From contig NZ_JAGGOO010000035.1 of assembly GCF_018614415.1 (NCBI RefSeq), positions 747 through 36,350 of the forward strand: 35,604 bases of DNA, in the 5' to 3' direction. Position 1 is the stretch's first letter. Every line of letters starts with the position of its first letter. A program made the position numbers and the translations under genes. The stretch is from Streptomyces sp. ISL-12. GTDB taxonomy: Bacteria > Actinomycetota > Actinomycetes > Streptomycetales > Streptomycetaceae. The notes beneath the pieces were generated by a model. The model worked only from the letters and a program-made list of their open reading frames with translations. It ran no database searches and was not told where the DNA came from. Below are positions 15,668 to 22,548 of this stretch, in pieces.

Positions 15668-15949
15668 ATGACCTACCGCCTCCTGCCCTGGACCACCCCC
15701 GAAGGCAACCCCTGTTACCTCAGTACCGACGGCGGCCCGGACTCCCTCATGTCCCGTGTCGCCGATGACATCGAGGAGGCCCAGCTGGCGTCCGGCACGC
15801 AGGTGTTGGCCGGAGCCCGAGCCGTGCTGGGCGACCAGAAGGCCGGCGAACGTGCCCTCCGTTTCGCGCTGGTGCGGGCCACCGAGTCGTTGGAGGAGGT
15901 GCTGCGGGTGGCGGTCAGCCGGGGAGGGCGGGCAGCGGGCGGTTCGTGA
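15668..15949 (+). CDS. small hypothetical protein beside the XRE/DUF397 pair
   Basis: 93 residues from the ATG at 15668, with GGAG 7 bp upstream. Begins MTYRLLPWTTPEGNPCYLST and continues with a helical, Glu/Ala-rich segment (VADDIEEAQLASG, GARAVLGDQ, RATESLEEVLRVAV). I know this as the kind of small protein that accompanies XRE/DUF397 clusters in Streptomyces, without a defined role. Its 3' end overlaps the convergent ABC exporter gene by 35 bp. Confidence 0.75.
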   Translation: MTYRLLPWTTPEGNPCYLSTDGGPDSLMSRVADDIEEAQLASGTQVLAGARAVLGDQKAGERALRFALVRATESLEEVLRVAVSRGGRAAGGS

Positions 15950-17666
15950 CCGCCAGACGCGCGTACGTCCCGCCGCGCGCGACCAGTTCGGCGTGTGTCC
16001 CCGACTCCACCAGCCGTCCCCCGTCCACCACCAGGATGCGGTCCGCGTCCGGCGCCAGCGTCAGGTCGTGGGTGATCATCAGCGTCGTACGGCCGGACAC
16101 CAGGCGGCGCAGGGGCTGGACCACCTGGCGGGCGGCGATCGCGTCGAGGCCGGCGGTGGGTTCGTCGAGGATCAGGACGGGCGACGCGCGGAGCATCGCG
16201 CGGGCGATGGTCAGCCGCTTGAGCTGGCCGCCGGAGAGGGCGGCCGTGCCGGGGGCGATGAGGGTGTCGTAACCGGCGGGTAGGGCCGCGACGAAGTCGT
16301 GGGCCGCCGCCGCGCGCGCCGCCGCCTCGATCTCGTCCCGCGTCGCGCCGGGGCGCCCGCACGCGATGTTCTCGCGGATCGTGCCGTGGAGGATCAGGGT
16401 CTCCTGGGGCAGGAGGGTCACCTGTTCCCGCAGGAAGTCGAGGCGCAGATCCCGCAGCGGGACGCCGTCCAGGCAGATCATGCCCGCCGTCGGGTCGTAG
16501 AAGCGGGTGAGGAGCTTGGCCAGGGTCGACTTGCCGGCGCCGCTGGGACCCGTGACGACGACCAGTTCGCCGGGGCGGGCGGTGAACGCCAGGTCGCTCA
16601 GGGAGGGCCGGTCGGCCTCCGGGTAGCGGAAGGTCACGTCGTGGAAGGCGACCCAGCCGCGGACCGGACCGGGGGTGACGGGGACGGCCGGGTCCGTCAC
16701 CGCGGGCCTGGCGTCCAGGATCTCGCCGAGCCGCTGGGCGCCGGCGGTGGCCGCGGTGAGGGTCAGGCCGAGCTGGCCGAGGCTGCGGACCGGCGGATAG
16801 AGGTAGCCGATGAAGGCCGCGAAGGCGAGCAACTGGCCGAGGGTCATGCGGTCGGCGGAGATCTCCCAGACCCCCAGGCCGATGACCGCCAGCACGCACA
16901 GCGTCTCGACGACCTCGACGAACTGCTCGTACAGCTCGCTCAGCCGGGCGCCCCGCACCGACGCCTTCATCCAGGCGCGGGCCTCGCGGTCGAGGCGGGC
17001 CTCCTCCGCGCCGCGCCGGTTGTACGCCTGGGTGAGGACCACGTTGCCGAGGGCCTCCTCCACCACCGACGTGATCGCGCCGTCGGCGACCCGCTCGTCC
17101 GTGGACGCCTTCTTGATCCGGCCGGCGAAGCGGCGGGCGGCGAGGAGGAAGAGGGGGGCCAGGACGAAGGTGGCGAGGGCGAGGTCCCAGCGGAGCCAGA
17201 GGGCCGCGGCGGCGTAGAAGACCGCCGAGAAGGCGGCGGAGACCGTGCCGACGACCCCGGACACGACCATCTGTTCGATGGCCTCCACGTCCCCCGTCAT
17301 CCGTTCCACCAGGTCACCGCGCCGGTGCCGCTGGAAGAAGTGCGGGGGCAGGGTCTGGAGGTGGCGGAAGACGCCCGCGCGCAGCCGCAGGACGAATCTC
17401 TCGGCGGTCCAGGTGGCCAGGGAGTTGCCGAGGTAGCCGACCACCGCGCCGAGCACGGCGACGGCCAGCCAGCCGCCGGCCGGGCCCCAGAAGGCGGAGA
17501 GCGAACCGGCCTTCAGGGCGTGGTCCGTCAGCTCCGCGAAGAGCAGGATCGACGCGGTCTCGGCGAGCGCGGCGACCACCACGCAGGCCACGATGACCAC
17601 CAGCCAGCGGCGGTCGCCGCGGGTCAGCGGCCAGAAACGGCGGAACGCCGCACGGACTTCCCTCAT
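15915..17666 (-). CDS. ABC exporter, fused membrane and ATPase domains
   Basis: 583 residues from the ATG at 17666, chosen because AAGGAG lies 8 nt upstream. Six transmembrane helices occupy about 20-290, with the exporter feature HFFQRHRRGDLVERMTGDV at 109-127. The ATPase has Walker A GPSGAGKST (373-381), Q-loop LLPQET, signature LSGGQ (477-481), Walker B LILDEPT and switch His in ITHD. Such half-transporters work as homodimers or heterodimers to export lipids, drugs or peptides. The three small basic peptide genes lie just upstream on the same strand, 84 bp away across a strong hairpin, so export of those peptides is possible but unproven. Confidence 0.92.
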   Translation of the reverse strand: MREVRAAFRRFWPLTRGDRRWLVVIVACVVVAALAETASILLFAELTDHALKAGSLSAFWGPAGGWLAVAVLGAVVGYLGNSLATWTAERFVLRLRAGVFRHLQTLPPHFFQRHRRGDLVERMTGDVEAIEQMVVSGVVGTVSAAFSAVFYAAAALWLRWDLALATFVLAPLFLLAARRFAGRIKKASTDERVADGAITSVVEEALGNVVLTQAYNRRGAEEARLDREARAWMKASVRGARLSELYEQFVEVVETLCVLAVIGLGVWEISADRMTLGQLLAFAAFIGYLYPPVRSLGQLGLTLTAATAGAQRLGEILDARPAVTDPAVPVTPGPVRGWVAFHDVTFRYPEADRPSLSDLAFTARPGELVVVTGPSGAGKSTLAKLLTRFYDPTAGMICLDGVPLRDLRLDFLREQVTLLPQETLILHGTIRENIACGRPGATRDEIEAAARAAAAHDFVAALPAGYDTLIAPGTAALSGGQLKRLTIARAMLRASPVLILDEPTAGLDAIAARQVVQPLRRLVSGRTTLMITHDLTLAPDADRILVVDGGRLVESGTHAELVARGGTYARLAVTNRPLPALPG

Positions 17667-17697
17667 GATCGGCTCCTTCTCTGCTCCGGACATGCCC

Positions 17698-17740
17698 GAG
17701 GCGGGGCCCCGGAGCGCGTACGCTCCGGCGGCCCCGCCTC
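17698..17740 (-). terminator. long hairpin between small peptide gene and ABC exporter
   Basis: The arms GAGGCGGGGCC (17698-17708) and GGCCCCGCCTC (17730-17740) enclose a second perfect stem CCGGAGCG/CGCTCCGG with a CGTA loop and one bulged C, about 19 pairs in all. There is no T-tract. It would act as a terminator or as a partial stop or RNA stabiliser between the peptide genes and the exporter. Confidence 0.65.
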
Positions 17741-17750
17741 GTGAGCGGCC

Positions 17751-17894
17751 TCAGCCCTGGCGGGAGACCGGGCGGCGGCGGTTCGACGCGGCCTGCTTCG
17801 GCGCGGCCTTCTTCGGGGCGGCCTTCTGCGCGGGCTGGGCGGCGGCCTTGCGGTTGTTGTTCTTCTTCACGGGGGTGACCTTGTGGAAGCTCAT
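17751..17894 (-). CDS. small basic MSFHKV peptide, copy 3
   Basis: 47 residues: MSFHKVTPVKKNNNRKAAAQ, then a Lys/Ala/Pro-rich stretch and the end RRRPVSRQG. GAGAGGAA precedes the ATG. It shares with the two genes upstream an N-terminal MSFHKVxPVKK block and a basic C-terminal RRPV element; with copy 2 it also shares the NNNRKAAAQPA segment. There is no acidic residue at all. No family is known to me; composition resembles the Lys/Ala tails of actinobacterial HU proteins, so binding to nucleic acid or another polyanion is a guess. Confidence 0.75.
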   Translation of the reverse strand: MSFHKVTPVKKNNNRKAAAQPAQKAAPKKAAPKQAASNRRRPVSRQG

Positions 17895-17954
17895 GAGTGG
17901 TTCCTCTCTGTACTGCGGTGTGGGTGAGGTGTGACGGGTGCGGTGCGGTGCGGA

Positions 17955-18095
17955 TCAGCCCTGGCGGGAGACCGGGCGGCGCTTCGCGGCGGCCTGCTGC
18001 GGCGCGGCCTTCTTCGCAGCGGCCTTCTTCGCCGGCTGAGCGGCGGCCTTGCGGTTGTTGTTCTTCTTCACCGGCGCGACCTTGTGGAAGCTCAT
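17955..18095 (-). CDS. small basic MSFHKV peptide, copy 2
   Basis: 46 residues: MSFHKVAPVKKNNNRKAAAQ followed by PAKKAAAKKAAPQQAAAKRR and PVSRQG. AAAGGAAC precedes the ATG. It is nearly identical to copy 3 in the first 22 and last 8 residues, and the DNA around both starts is also conserved (GGTTCC on the plus strand, about 8 nt before each ATG), so the two arose by recent tandem duplication. A Lys/Ala-rich middle differs between copies in length and order. Function unknown. Confidence 0.78.
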   Translation of the reverse strand: MSFHKVAPVKKNNNRKAAAQPAKKAAAKKAAPQQAAAKRRPVSRQG

Positions 18096-18146
18096 GAGTG
18101 GTTCCTTTCCCCTGCGATTTCTTATGCGTGTTTTATGTGAACCACC

Positions 18147-18189
18147 TGGCACCTCATAGGAGCCAAGTATGCGTCAGCCTTTACGGCTG
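18147..18189 (-). terminator. two short hairpins after peptide copy 1
   Basis: CAGCC/GGCTG with a TTTAC loop (18175-18189), and an imperfect TGGCACCT/AGGAGCCA stem at about 18147-18165, lie between copies 1 and 2. Neither has a T-tract on the minus strand. They may limit readthrough or protect the 3' end of the copy 1 message. Confidence 0.35.
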
Positions 18190-18198
18190 TGAATCAGA

Positions 18199-18327
18199 TC
18201 AGCCCTTGTTGCCGACCGGGCGGCGCTTCTGCGCGGCCTTCTTCGGCGCCGGCTTGGTGGCCTTCTTGGCGGCCTGAGCGGCGGGCTTGCGGGTCTTCTT
18301 GACCGGGGTGACCTTGTGGAAGCTCAT
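18199..18327 (-). CDS. small basic MSFHKV peptide, copy 1
   Basis: 42 residues: MSFHKVTPVKKTRKPAAQAA, then KKATKPAPKKAAQKRRPVGN and KG. GAAGGAGAG lies 6 nt before the ATG. It is the most diverged of the three paralogues, lacking the NNN run and ending GNKG instead of SRQG. Like the others it has a bare Met-Ser-Phe-His start with no signal sequence, no Cys, and very high Lys/Arg content. As the first gene it probably follows the promoter, in the AT-richer DNA at 18328-18500. Confidence 0.78.
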   Translation of the reverse strand: MSFHKVTPVKKTRKPAAQAAKKATKPAPKKAAQKRRPVGNKG

Positions 18328-18500
18328 GATGCTCTCCTTCATTGTTTGCGTTGGTGTCGTTCGCTGTCGACATGGAAAACACTACGGGACGCCGACCCCG
18401 AAAAGCGCCGATTCCGCTGAGACCTCGATTAATTGGAGCTGAGATCAGATTTCAGGAGAGAAAGGGAACCAGGCGGGAACTGACACAGAATTTAGGCAGC

Positions 18501-18538
18501 GAAAAGCCCGGCAGGGACACCGCGTGTCCATGCCGGGC
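18501..18538 (-). terminator. intrinsic terminator of the 5'-nucleotidase gene
   Basis: On the minus strand GCCCGGCA and TGCCGGGC (18531-18538 and 18506-18513) enclose a second stem GGACAC/GTGTCC around a CGC loop, with one A-G mismatch. TTTT follows (complement of 18502-18505). It lies 24 bp after the nucleotidase stop. The form is a clear Rho-independent terminator. Confidence 0.85.
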
Positions 18539-18561
18539 CGAGACGCGGCCGAGCGGGTGCC

Positions 18562-20376
18562 CTACCGCACGATGGTGATCCGGTCCGCCGCCGGCGGAGC
18601 CAGCGGGGCCGACGCCGACGAGCCGGCCGTCAGGTACTGCTCCAGCGCCGTCAGGTCGTCCGCGCCGACGACGTCGTTCGTGCCCTGGCCCAGGGTCGTG
18701 AACCCGTCACCGCCGCCCGCGAGGAAGCTGTTGCTGGCGACGCGGTAGGTGGCCGCCGGGTCGATCGCCGCCCCGTTCAGCCGGATCGAGTCGGTCACCA
18801 CCCGGTCCGCGCCCGTCTTGGTCAGGTCGAGGGTGTACGTCAGCCCGTCCGACACCTGGAGGATCTTCGGCGCCGCCTCGTTCGTCCCGCTCACCTGCTC
18901 CTTGAGCACCTGGACCAGCTGGGCGCCGGTGAGGTCCTGGAGGTTGACCGTGTTGGCGAACGGCTGCACCGTGAAGCCCTCCGCGTACGTCACCACCCCG
19001 TCGCCCTCGGAGCCGCTCGCCGCGTAGGTCAGCGGGGCGCGGATGCCGCCCGGGTTCATCAGCGCGAGGTCGGTCTCCGGGTCCAGTTCCCTGCCGTGGG
19101 CGAGCTGCGCGTCGGCGATCAGGTCGCCGAGCGGGGACTCGGTGCCGGTGTTGCCGATGTCGCCGGAGATCCAGCCGACGGCCCGGTTGCCGATGGGCGC
19201 GGCCAGCGCGTTCCACTTGCCGATCAGCGCGGTCATGTCGGGCGCCTTGGCGACGTCCCGGGTGACGACGTGGTTGGCCGACTCCACCGCCGTACGGGCG
19301 ATGTCACCGGTCCGGCGGTCGTAGGTCAGGGTCGTGTCCGTGTACAGGCGGCCGAAGGAGGAGGCCGAGGTGACCATGCGCGGGTTGCCCGCCGGGTCGT
19401 CGATCGTGCAGACGTACGCGTTGTGGGTGTGGCCGGTGACCAGTGCGTCCACCTGGGGCGTGACGTTCTTCGCGATGTCGACGATCGGCCCGGAGATGCC
19501 GTCCCCGGCGCCGGGCGAGTCACAGTCGTAGTTGTACGAGGACGAGGCCGGGTAGCCGCCCTCGTGGACGAGCGCGACGATCGACTTCACGCCCTGGCGC
19601 TGGAGCACCTTGGCGTACTTGTTGATCGTCTCGACCTCGTCCTTGAAGGCGAGGCCCTTGACGCCCTCGGCGGAGACGATGCCGGGGGTGCCCTCCAGGG
19701 TCACGCCGATGAAGCCGACCTTGACGCCGTTCTTCTTCCACACCCAGTACGGGGCGAGGACCGGCTTGCCGGTCTTCTCGTCAAGGACGTTGGCGGCGAG
19801 GTAGGGGAAGTCGGCGCCCTTGAACTCCTTGTCGGTGTAGCAGCCGTCGGTGGGGTGGCAGCCGCCGTTCTGAAGCCGGGCCAGCTCGGTGGCGCCCTCG
19901 TCGAACTCGTGGTTGCCGACGGAGGTGACGTCCAGGTCGAGCTTGTTCAGCGCCTCGATGGTGGGCTCGTCGTGGAACAGCCCCGAGATCAGCGGGGAGG
20001 CGCCCACCATGTCGCCGCCGGCCGCGGTGATGGAGTACGCGTTGCCCTTGCGGGCCTGGCGCAGGTGGGTGGCGAGGTACTCGACGCCGCCCGCGTCGAT
20101 GGTCTCGGTCGAGCCGTCCTCGCGGGTCTCGGTGACCCGGCCGCTGGAGCCGGCCGGGGGCTCAAGGTTGCCGTGCAGGTCGTTGAAGGAGAGGAGCTGG
20201 ACGTCCTGGTACCGGCTCCGCTGATGCCCGTGGCCGCCCTTCTCCCCCGCGCCGGCCGGCAGCGCGGCGGCGGTGAGCGAGCCCACGGTGAGGGCCCCGA
20301 CGGCCACCGCGAGCAGACGGGTGGTCCGGCGTCTGCGGCGCGGATCGTGCGGTGAGTGTGCGTTGGCTGGTGGCAT
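18562..20376 (-). CDS. secreted 5'-nucleotidase / 2',3'-cyclic phosphodiesterase family
   Basis: 604 residues from the ATG at 20376, with AGGGGGCC upstream. The signal sequence (RRRRRTTRLLAVAVGALTVG, cleavage near 43) has twin arginines and may use Tat. The metallophosphatase domain shows Asp66 and His68 in FNDLHGNLEP, Asp122 in GGDMVGASP, Asn155-His156-Glu157 in GNHEFDEG, LVHEGG and GHTHN. The C-terminal substrate domain has NPGGIRAPL and SNSFLAGGGDGF. It strips phosphate from extracellular nucleotides so that phosphate and nucleoside can be imported, fitting the pst and ppk genes elsewhere in the window. It ends at an intrinsic terminator and is divergent from mshD. Confidence 0.94.
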   Translation of the reverse strand: MPPANAHSPHDPRRRRRTTRLLAVAVGALTVGSLTAAALPAGAGEKGGHGHQRSRYQDVQLLSFNDLHGNLEPPAGSSGRVTETREDGSTETIDAGGVEYLATHLRQARKGNAYSITAAGGDMVGASPLISGLFHDEPTIEALNKLDLDVTSVGNHEFDEGATELARLQNGGCHPTDGCYTDKEFKGADFPYLAANVLDEKTGKPVLAPYWVWKKNGVKVGFIGVTLEGTPGIVSAEGVKGLAFKDEVETINKYAKVLQRQGVKSIVALVHEGGYPASSSYNYDCDSPGAGDGISGPIVDIAKNVTPQVDALVTGHTHNAYVCTIDDPAGNPRMVTSASSFGRLYTDTTLTYDRRTGDIARTAVESANHVVTRDVAKAPDMTALIGKWNALAAPIGNRAVGWISGDIGNTGTESPLGDLIADAQLAHGRELDPETDLALMNPGGIRAPLTYAASGSEGDGVVTYAEGFTVQPFANTVNLQDLTGAQLVQVLKEQVSGTNEAAPKILQVSDGLTYTLDLTKTGADRVVTDSIRLNGAAIDPAATYRVASNSFLAGGGDGFTTLGQGTNDVVGADDLTALEQYLTAGSSASAPLAPPAADRITIVR

Positions 20377-20449
20377 GACGGCCCCCTGTGGGTGTGCTGG
20401 GAACAGGTGGGCGCAGCCTAGAGTCAACGCGCGTAGCGCGACAGGGGGT

Positions 20450-20472
20450 CGCGGGTTACATCCTGGTTTACG
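20450..20472 (-). promoter_or_regulatory. candidate weak PHO box upstream of the 5'-nucleotidase
   Basis: On the minus strand GTAAACC and TGTAACC occur 11 bp apart, in the arrangement of PhoP direct repeat units (consensus GTTCACC plus 4 bp). They match 5 and 4 of 7 positions, so the site would be weak. It lies about 75-95 bp upstream of the nucleotidase ATG and in front of mshD on the other strand. Confidence 0.3.
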
Positions 20473-20513
20473 CCCCGTCGCCGTGACGCCGCCCCGGGCC
20501 GCTCCCGGCGTTC

Positions 20514-20526
20514 TACCCTCGTACGC
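20514..20526 (+). promoter_or_regulatory. -10 box for leaderless mshD (TACCCT)
   Basis: TACCCT at 20514-20519 fits TAnnnT and ends 7 nt before the mshD ATG at 20527, with no ribosome site in between. The transcript should start at or beside the initiation codon. Confidence 0.5.
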
Positions 20527-21453
20527 ATGACCAGCGACGACACCCTGCGGCCCGGCCGCCCCCGTTCGATCGACACGTACGACGCCCTCACCGCCGAGCA
20601 GACCGAGGCGGTCCTCGCCCTGCTCGCCGAGGCCGCCCGCACCGACGGGCAGCAGGCCGTGTCCGAGCAGGGCCGGCTCCACCTGCGTGGCGAGGCCCGC
20701 GAAGGCGTCTCGCACTTCCTGCTGACCGTCGACGGCGAACTCGTCGGCTACGCCCAGCTGGAGGGCACCGACCCGGTGGAACCGCCGGCCGCCGAACTGG
20801 TCGTGCACCCCTCCCGGCGCGGGCAGGGACACGGGCGGGCACTGGGGTCGGCGCTGCTCGCCGCGTCCGGCAAGCGGCTGCGGGCGTGGGCGCACGGCGG
20901 GCACTCCGCCGCGCGGCACCTGGCCCAGGTCCTCGGCATGACGCTCTTCCGCGAACTGCGCCAGATGCGGCGCCCGCTGGCCGGCCTCGACCTGCCCGAA
21001 CCGGTGCTGCCCGAGGGCGTGACCGTCCGGACCTTCGTGCCCGGGCAGGACGACGCGGCCTGGCTCGCCGTGAACGCCGCGGCCTTCGCCCACCATCCCG
21101 AACAGGGCTCGCTCACCCAGCGCGACCTGGACGACCGTATGGCCGAACCGTGGTTCGACCCGGCCGGGTTCTTCCTCGCCGAACGGAAGGGCAAGCCGGT
21201 CGGCTTCCACTGGACGAAGGTGCACGCGGAGGAGGGGCTCGGCGAGGTCTACGTCGTCGGCGTCCGGCCCGACGCGCAGGGCGGCGGCCTCGGCAGGTCC
21301 CTCACCACGATCGGCCTGCGGCACCTGGCGGAACGGGGGCTGCCCACGGCGATGCTGTACGTCGACGCCGACAACGGGGCGGCGGTGTCCGTGTACGAGC
21401 GGCTGGGGTTCGTGACGTACGAGACGGATCTGATGTACCGGACGGAGACGTGA
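20527..21453 (+). CDS. mshD: mycothiol synthase
   Basis: 308 residues, the usual MshD length, with two tandem GNAT domains. The N-terminal one (about 15-145) carries LVVHPSRRGQGHGRALGSAL and the active C-terminal one (about 165-305) carries YVVGVRPDAQGGGLGRSL, the acetyl-CoA-binding loop, plus LYVDADNGAAVSVYERLGF. It acetylates the Cys amine of Cys-GlcN-inositol, the last step of mycothiol synthesis in the cytoplasm. Mycothiol is the actinobacterial glutathione substitute. The closeness to glnR and the phosphate genes is shared with mycobacteria. Confidence 0.95.
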   Translation: MTSDDTLRPGRPRSIDTYDALTAEQTEAVLALLAEAARTDGQQAVSEQGRLHLRGEAREGVSHFLLTVDGELVGYAQLEGTDPVEPPAAELVVHPSRRGQGHGRALGSALLAASGKRLRAWAHGGHSAARHLAQVLGMTLFRELRQMRRPLAGLDLPEPVLPEGVTVRTFVPGQDDAAWLAVNAAAFAHHPEQGSLTQRDLDDRMAEPWFDPAGFFLAERKGKPVGFHWTKVHAEEGLGEVYVVGVRPDAQGGGLGRSLTTIGLRHLAERGLPTAMLYVDADNGAAVSVYERLGFVTYETDLMYRTET

Positions 21454-21499
21454 CCGGGCGGGGCGGGCGGGGCGCTTCGCGCGTCTGACCGGCGGTCAT

Positions 21500-21603
21500 C
21501 TGGCGGTCCCTGGCCGTGATCTGGCGGTCCCTGGTCTTGTCTGCCGGTCCCTGGTCTTCATCTGCCGGGACCCGACCTTCATCTGCCGGGACCCGGCCGG
21601 GAC
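21500..21603. repeat. degenerate 21-bp tandem repeat downstream of mshD
   Basis: Five units of 20-21 bp start at 21500, 21521, 21541, 21562 and 21583, each reading like CTGGCGGTCCCTGG plus a CTTCAT-type end, diverging from left to right. This is the first of two repeat blocks in the 21454-21822 gap between mshD and the membrane protein gene. I see no gene in this gap. Confidence 0.7.
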
Positions 21604-21740
21604 CTGCCGTCCCCGGCCGGGTCCCGGCCGGAGCCGCCGCCTCCGCCACCCCCACGGCACCGGCCACCGGCCCCCGCACCGGCTCCCGGTCGGCCTCGCC
21701 GCATCGGGCTCCCGGCCAGCCCAGCCGTATCGGCCCCTGG

Positions 21741-21796
21741 CCCTTGGCGGTTGGCCCTTGGCCCTTGGCCCTTGGCCCTTGGCCCTTGGCCCTTGG
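21741..21796. repeat. 7-bp tandem repeat (CCCTTGG)n
   Basis: Eight heptamers in a row, the first followed by one variant (CGGTTGG) and then six perfect CCCTTGG copies from 21755 to 21796, with decayed units (CCCCTGA and the like) on to about 21815. The unit is not a multiple of three, so it would read the same ALGPWPL peptide in all plus frames. It lies just after the stop of the minus-strand membrane protein (21823). Such arrays change length by slippage. Confidence 0.85.
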
Positions 21797-21822
21797 CCCC
21801 TGACCCTGACCCCTGGCCCCGG

Positions 21823-22548
21823 CTACCCCCGGCGCCTCCCCCACCCCCGCCGCACCGGCTCCCGCGCGGACGCCGCCCACACCGCCGCCGCTGCCGCCAG
21901 GGCGACGGCCCAGCGGTCGTGGGACTCCGCCCAGCGCGGGTCGCCGCTCTGGACGAACACCGCCCAGCTGTCCGGGACGAACAGCGGGCTGACGACCGCC
22001 GCGATGAGCAGGGCCGTCGCCACGGCCCGGCCGGGACGGGTCCGGTCGGTCAGCCGGACCACCGCCGCCGCCGCGGCGAGCGCCAGCAGGACGACGGCCC
22101 CCGCCTCCAGGGTGATGCCGCCGGCCGGCGGACGTACGTCCGCGGGAACCAGGAACAGCACCGCCGTCCACCACAGCGCGACCAGGGGCGCGACCAGGGC
22201 GGCCCGCAGTGCCTGCCGGGCCGGGCGCGGGACCGGGACGGCGGCCGTGGTGTGCCGGGCGGGGTCGTCCAGGAGGGACGCCAGGCCCAGCCCGCCGGCC
22301 AGCGCGGCGCCGCGCAGCGCGAGGAGCGCCGCCCAGGGCGTCGGTTCGTCGCCGGTCCACCGCGCCACCGCGACGAGCAGCAGCCCCACGGCCCCGGCCG
22401 CGCCCAGCGCCCACCACGGCACCGTGCGCCCCACCGGCCGCACCAGCTCCGCCACCCATCCCTTCACCCCGCCCTTCGCCCCGCCCTTCACCCCGCCCTT
22501 CGCCTTGCCCTGCGCGGCCGTCACGCGCCGTCTCTTGCCCCTCGTCAC
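21823..22548 (-). CDS. membrane protein, third component of an ABC transport operon
   Basis: 241 residues from a GTG overlapping the permease stop (GTGA). A short basic N-terminus contains tandem KGG(V/A)KGG units at about 15-28, coded by a repeat at 22462-22506. The body has about five hydrophobic helices (VPWWALGAAGAVGLLLVAVA, ALRAALVAPLVALWWTAVLFLV, AGAVVLLALAAAAAVV, AVATALLIAAVVSPLFV, WAVALAAAAAVWAASA). No motif identifies a substrate. It belongs to the sigma factor to ABC operon by overlap and strand. Confidence 0.78.
   Translation of the reverse strand: MTRGKRRRVTAAQGKAKGGVKGGAKGGVKGWVAELVRPVGRTVPWWALGAAGAVGLLLVAVARWTGDEPTPWAALLALRGAALAGGLGLASLLDDPARHTTAAVPVPRPARQALRAALVAPLVALWWTAVLFLVPADVRPPAGGITLEAGAVVLLALAAAAAVVRLTDRTRPGRAVATALLIAAVVSPLFVPDSWAVFVQSGDPRWAESHDRWAVALAAAAAVWAASAREPVRRGWGRRRG

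Noticed and set aside
21302..22459. Long minus-strand frame across the repeat arrays after mshD
   Set aside because: Its product is Gly/Ala/Arg/Pro-rich low complexity read through tandem repeats, and it is antisense to mshD and out of frame with the membrane protein gene.
22462..22506. Repeat at the start of the membrane protein as a separate element
   Set aside because: It simply codes the KGG(V/A)KGG units of that protein and is described there.
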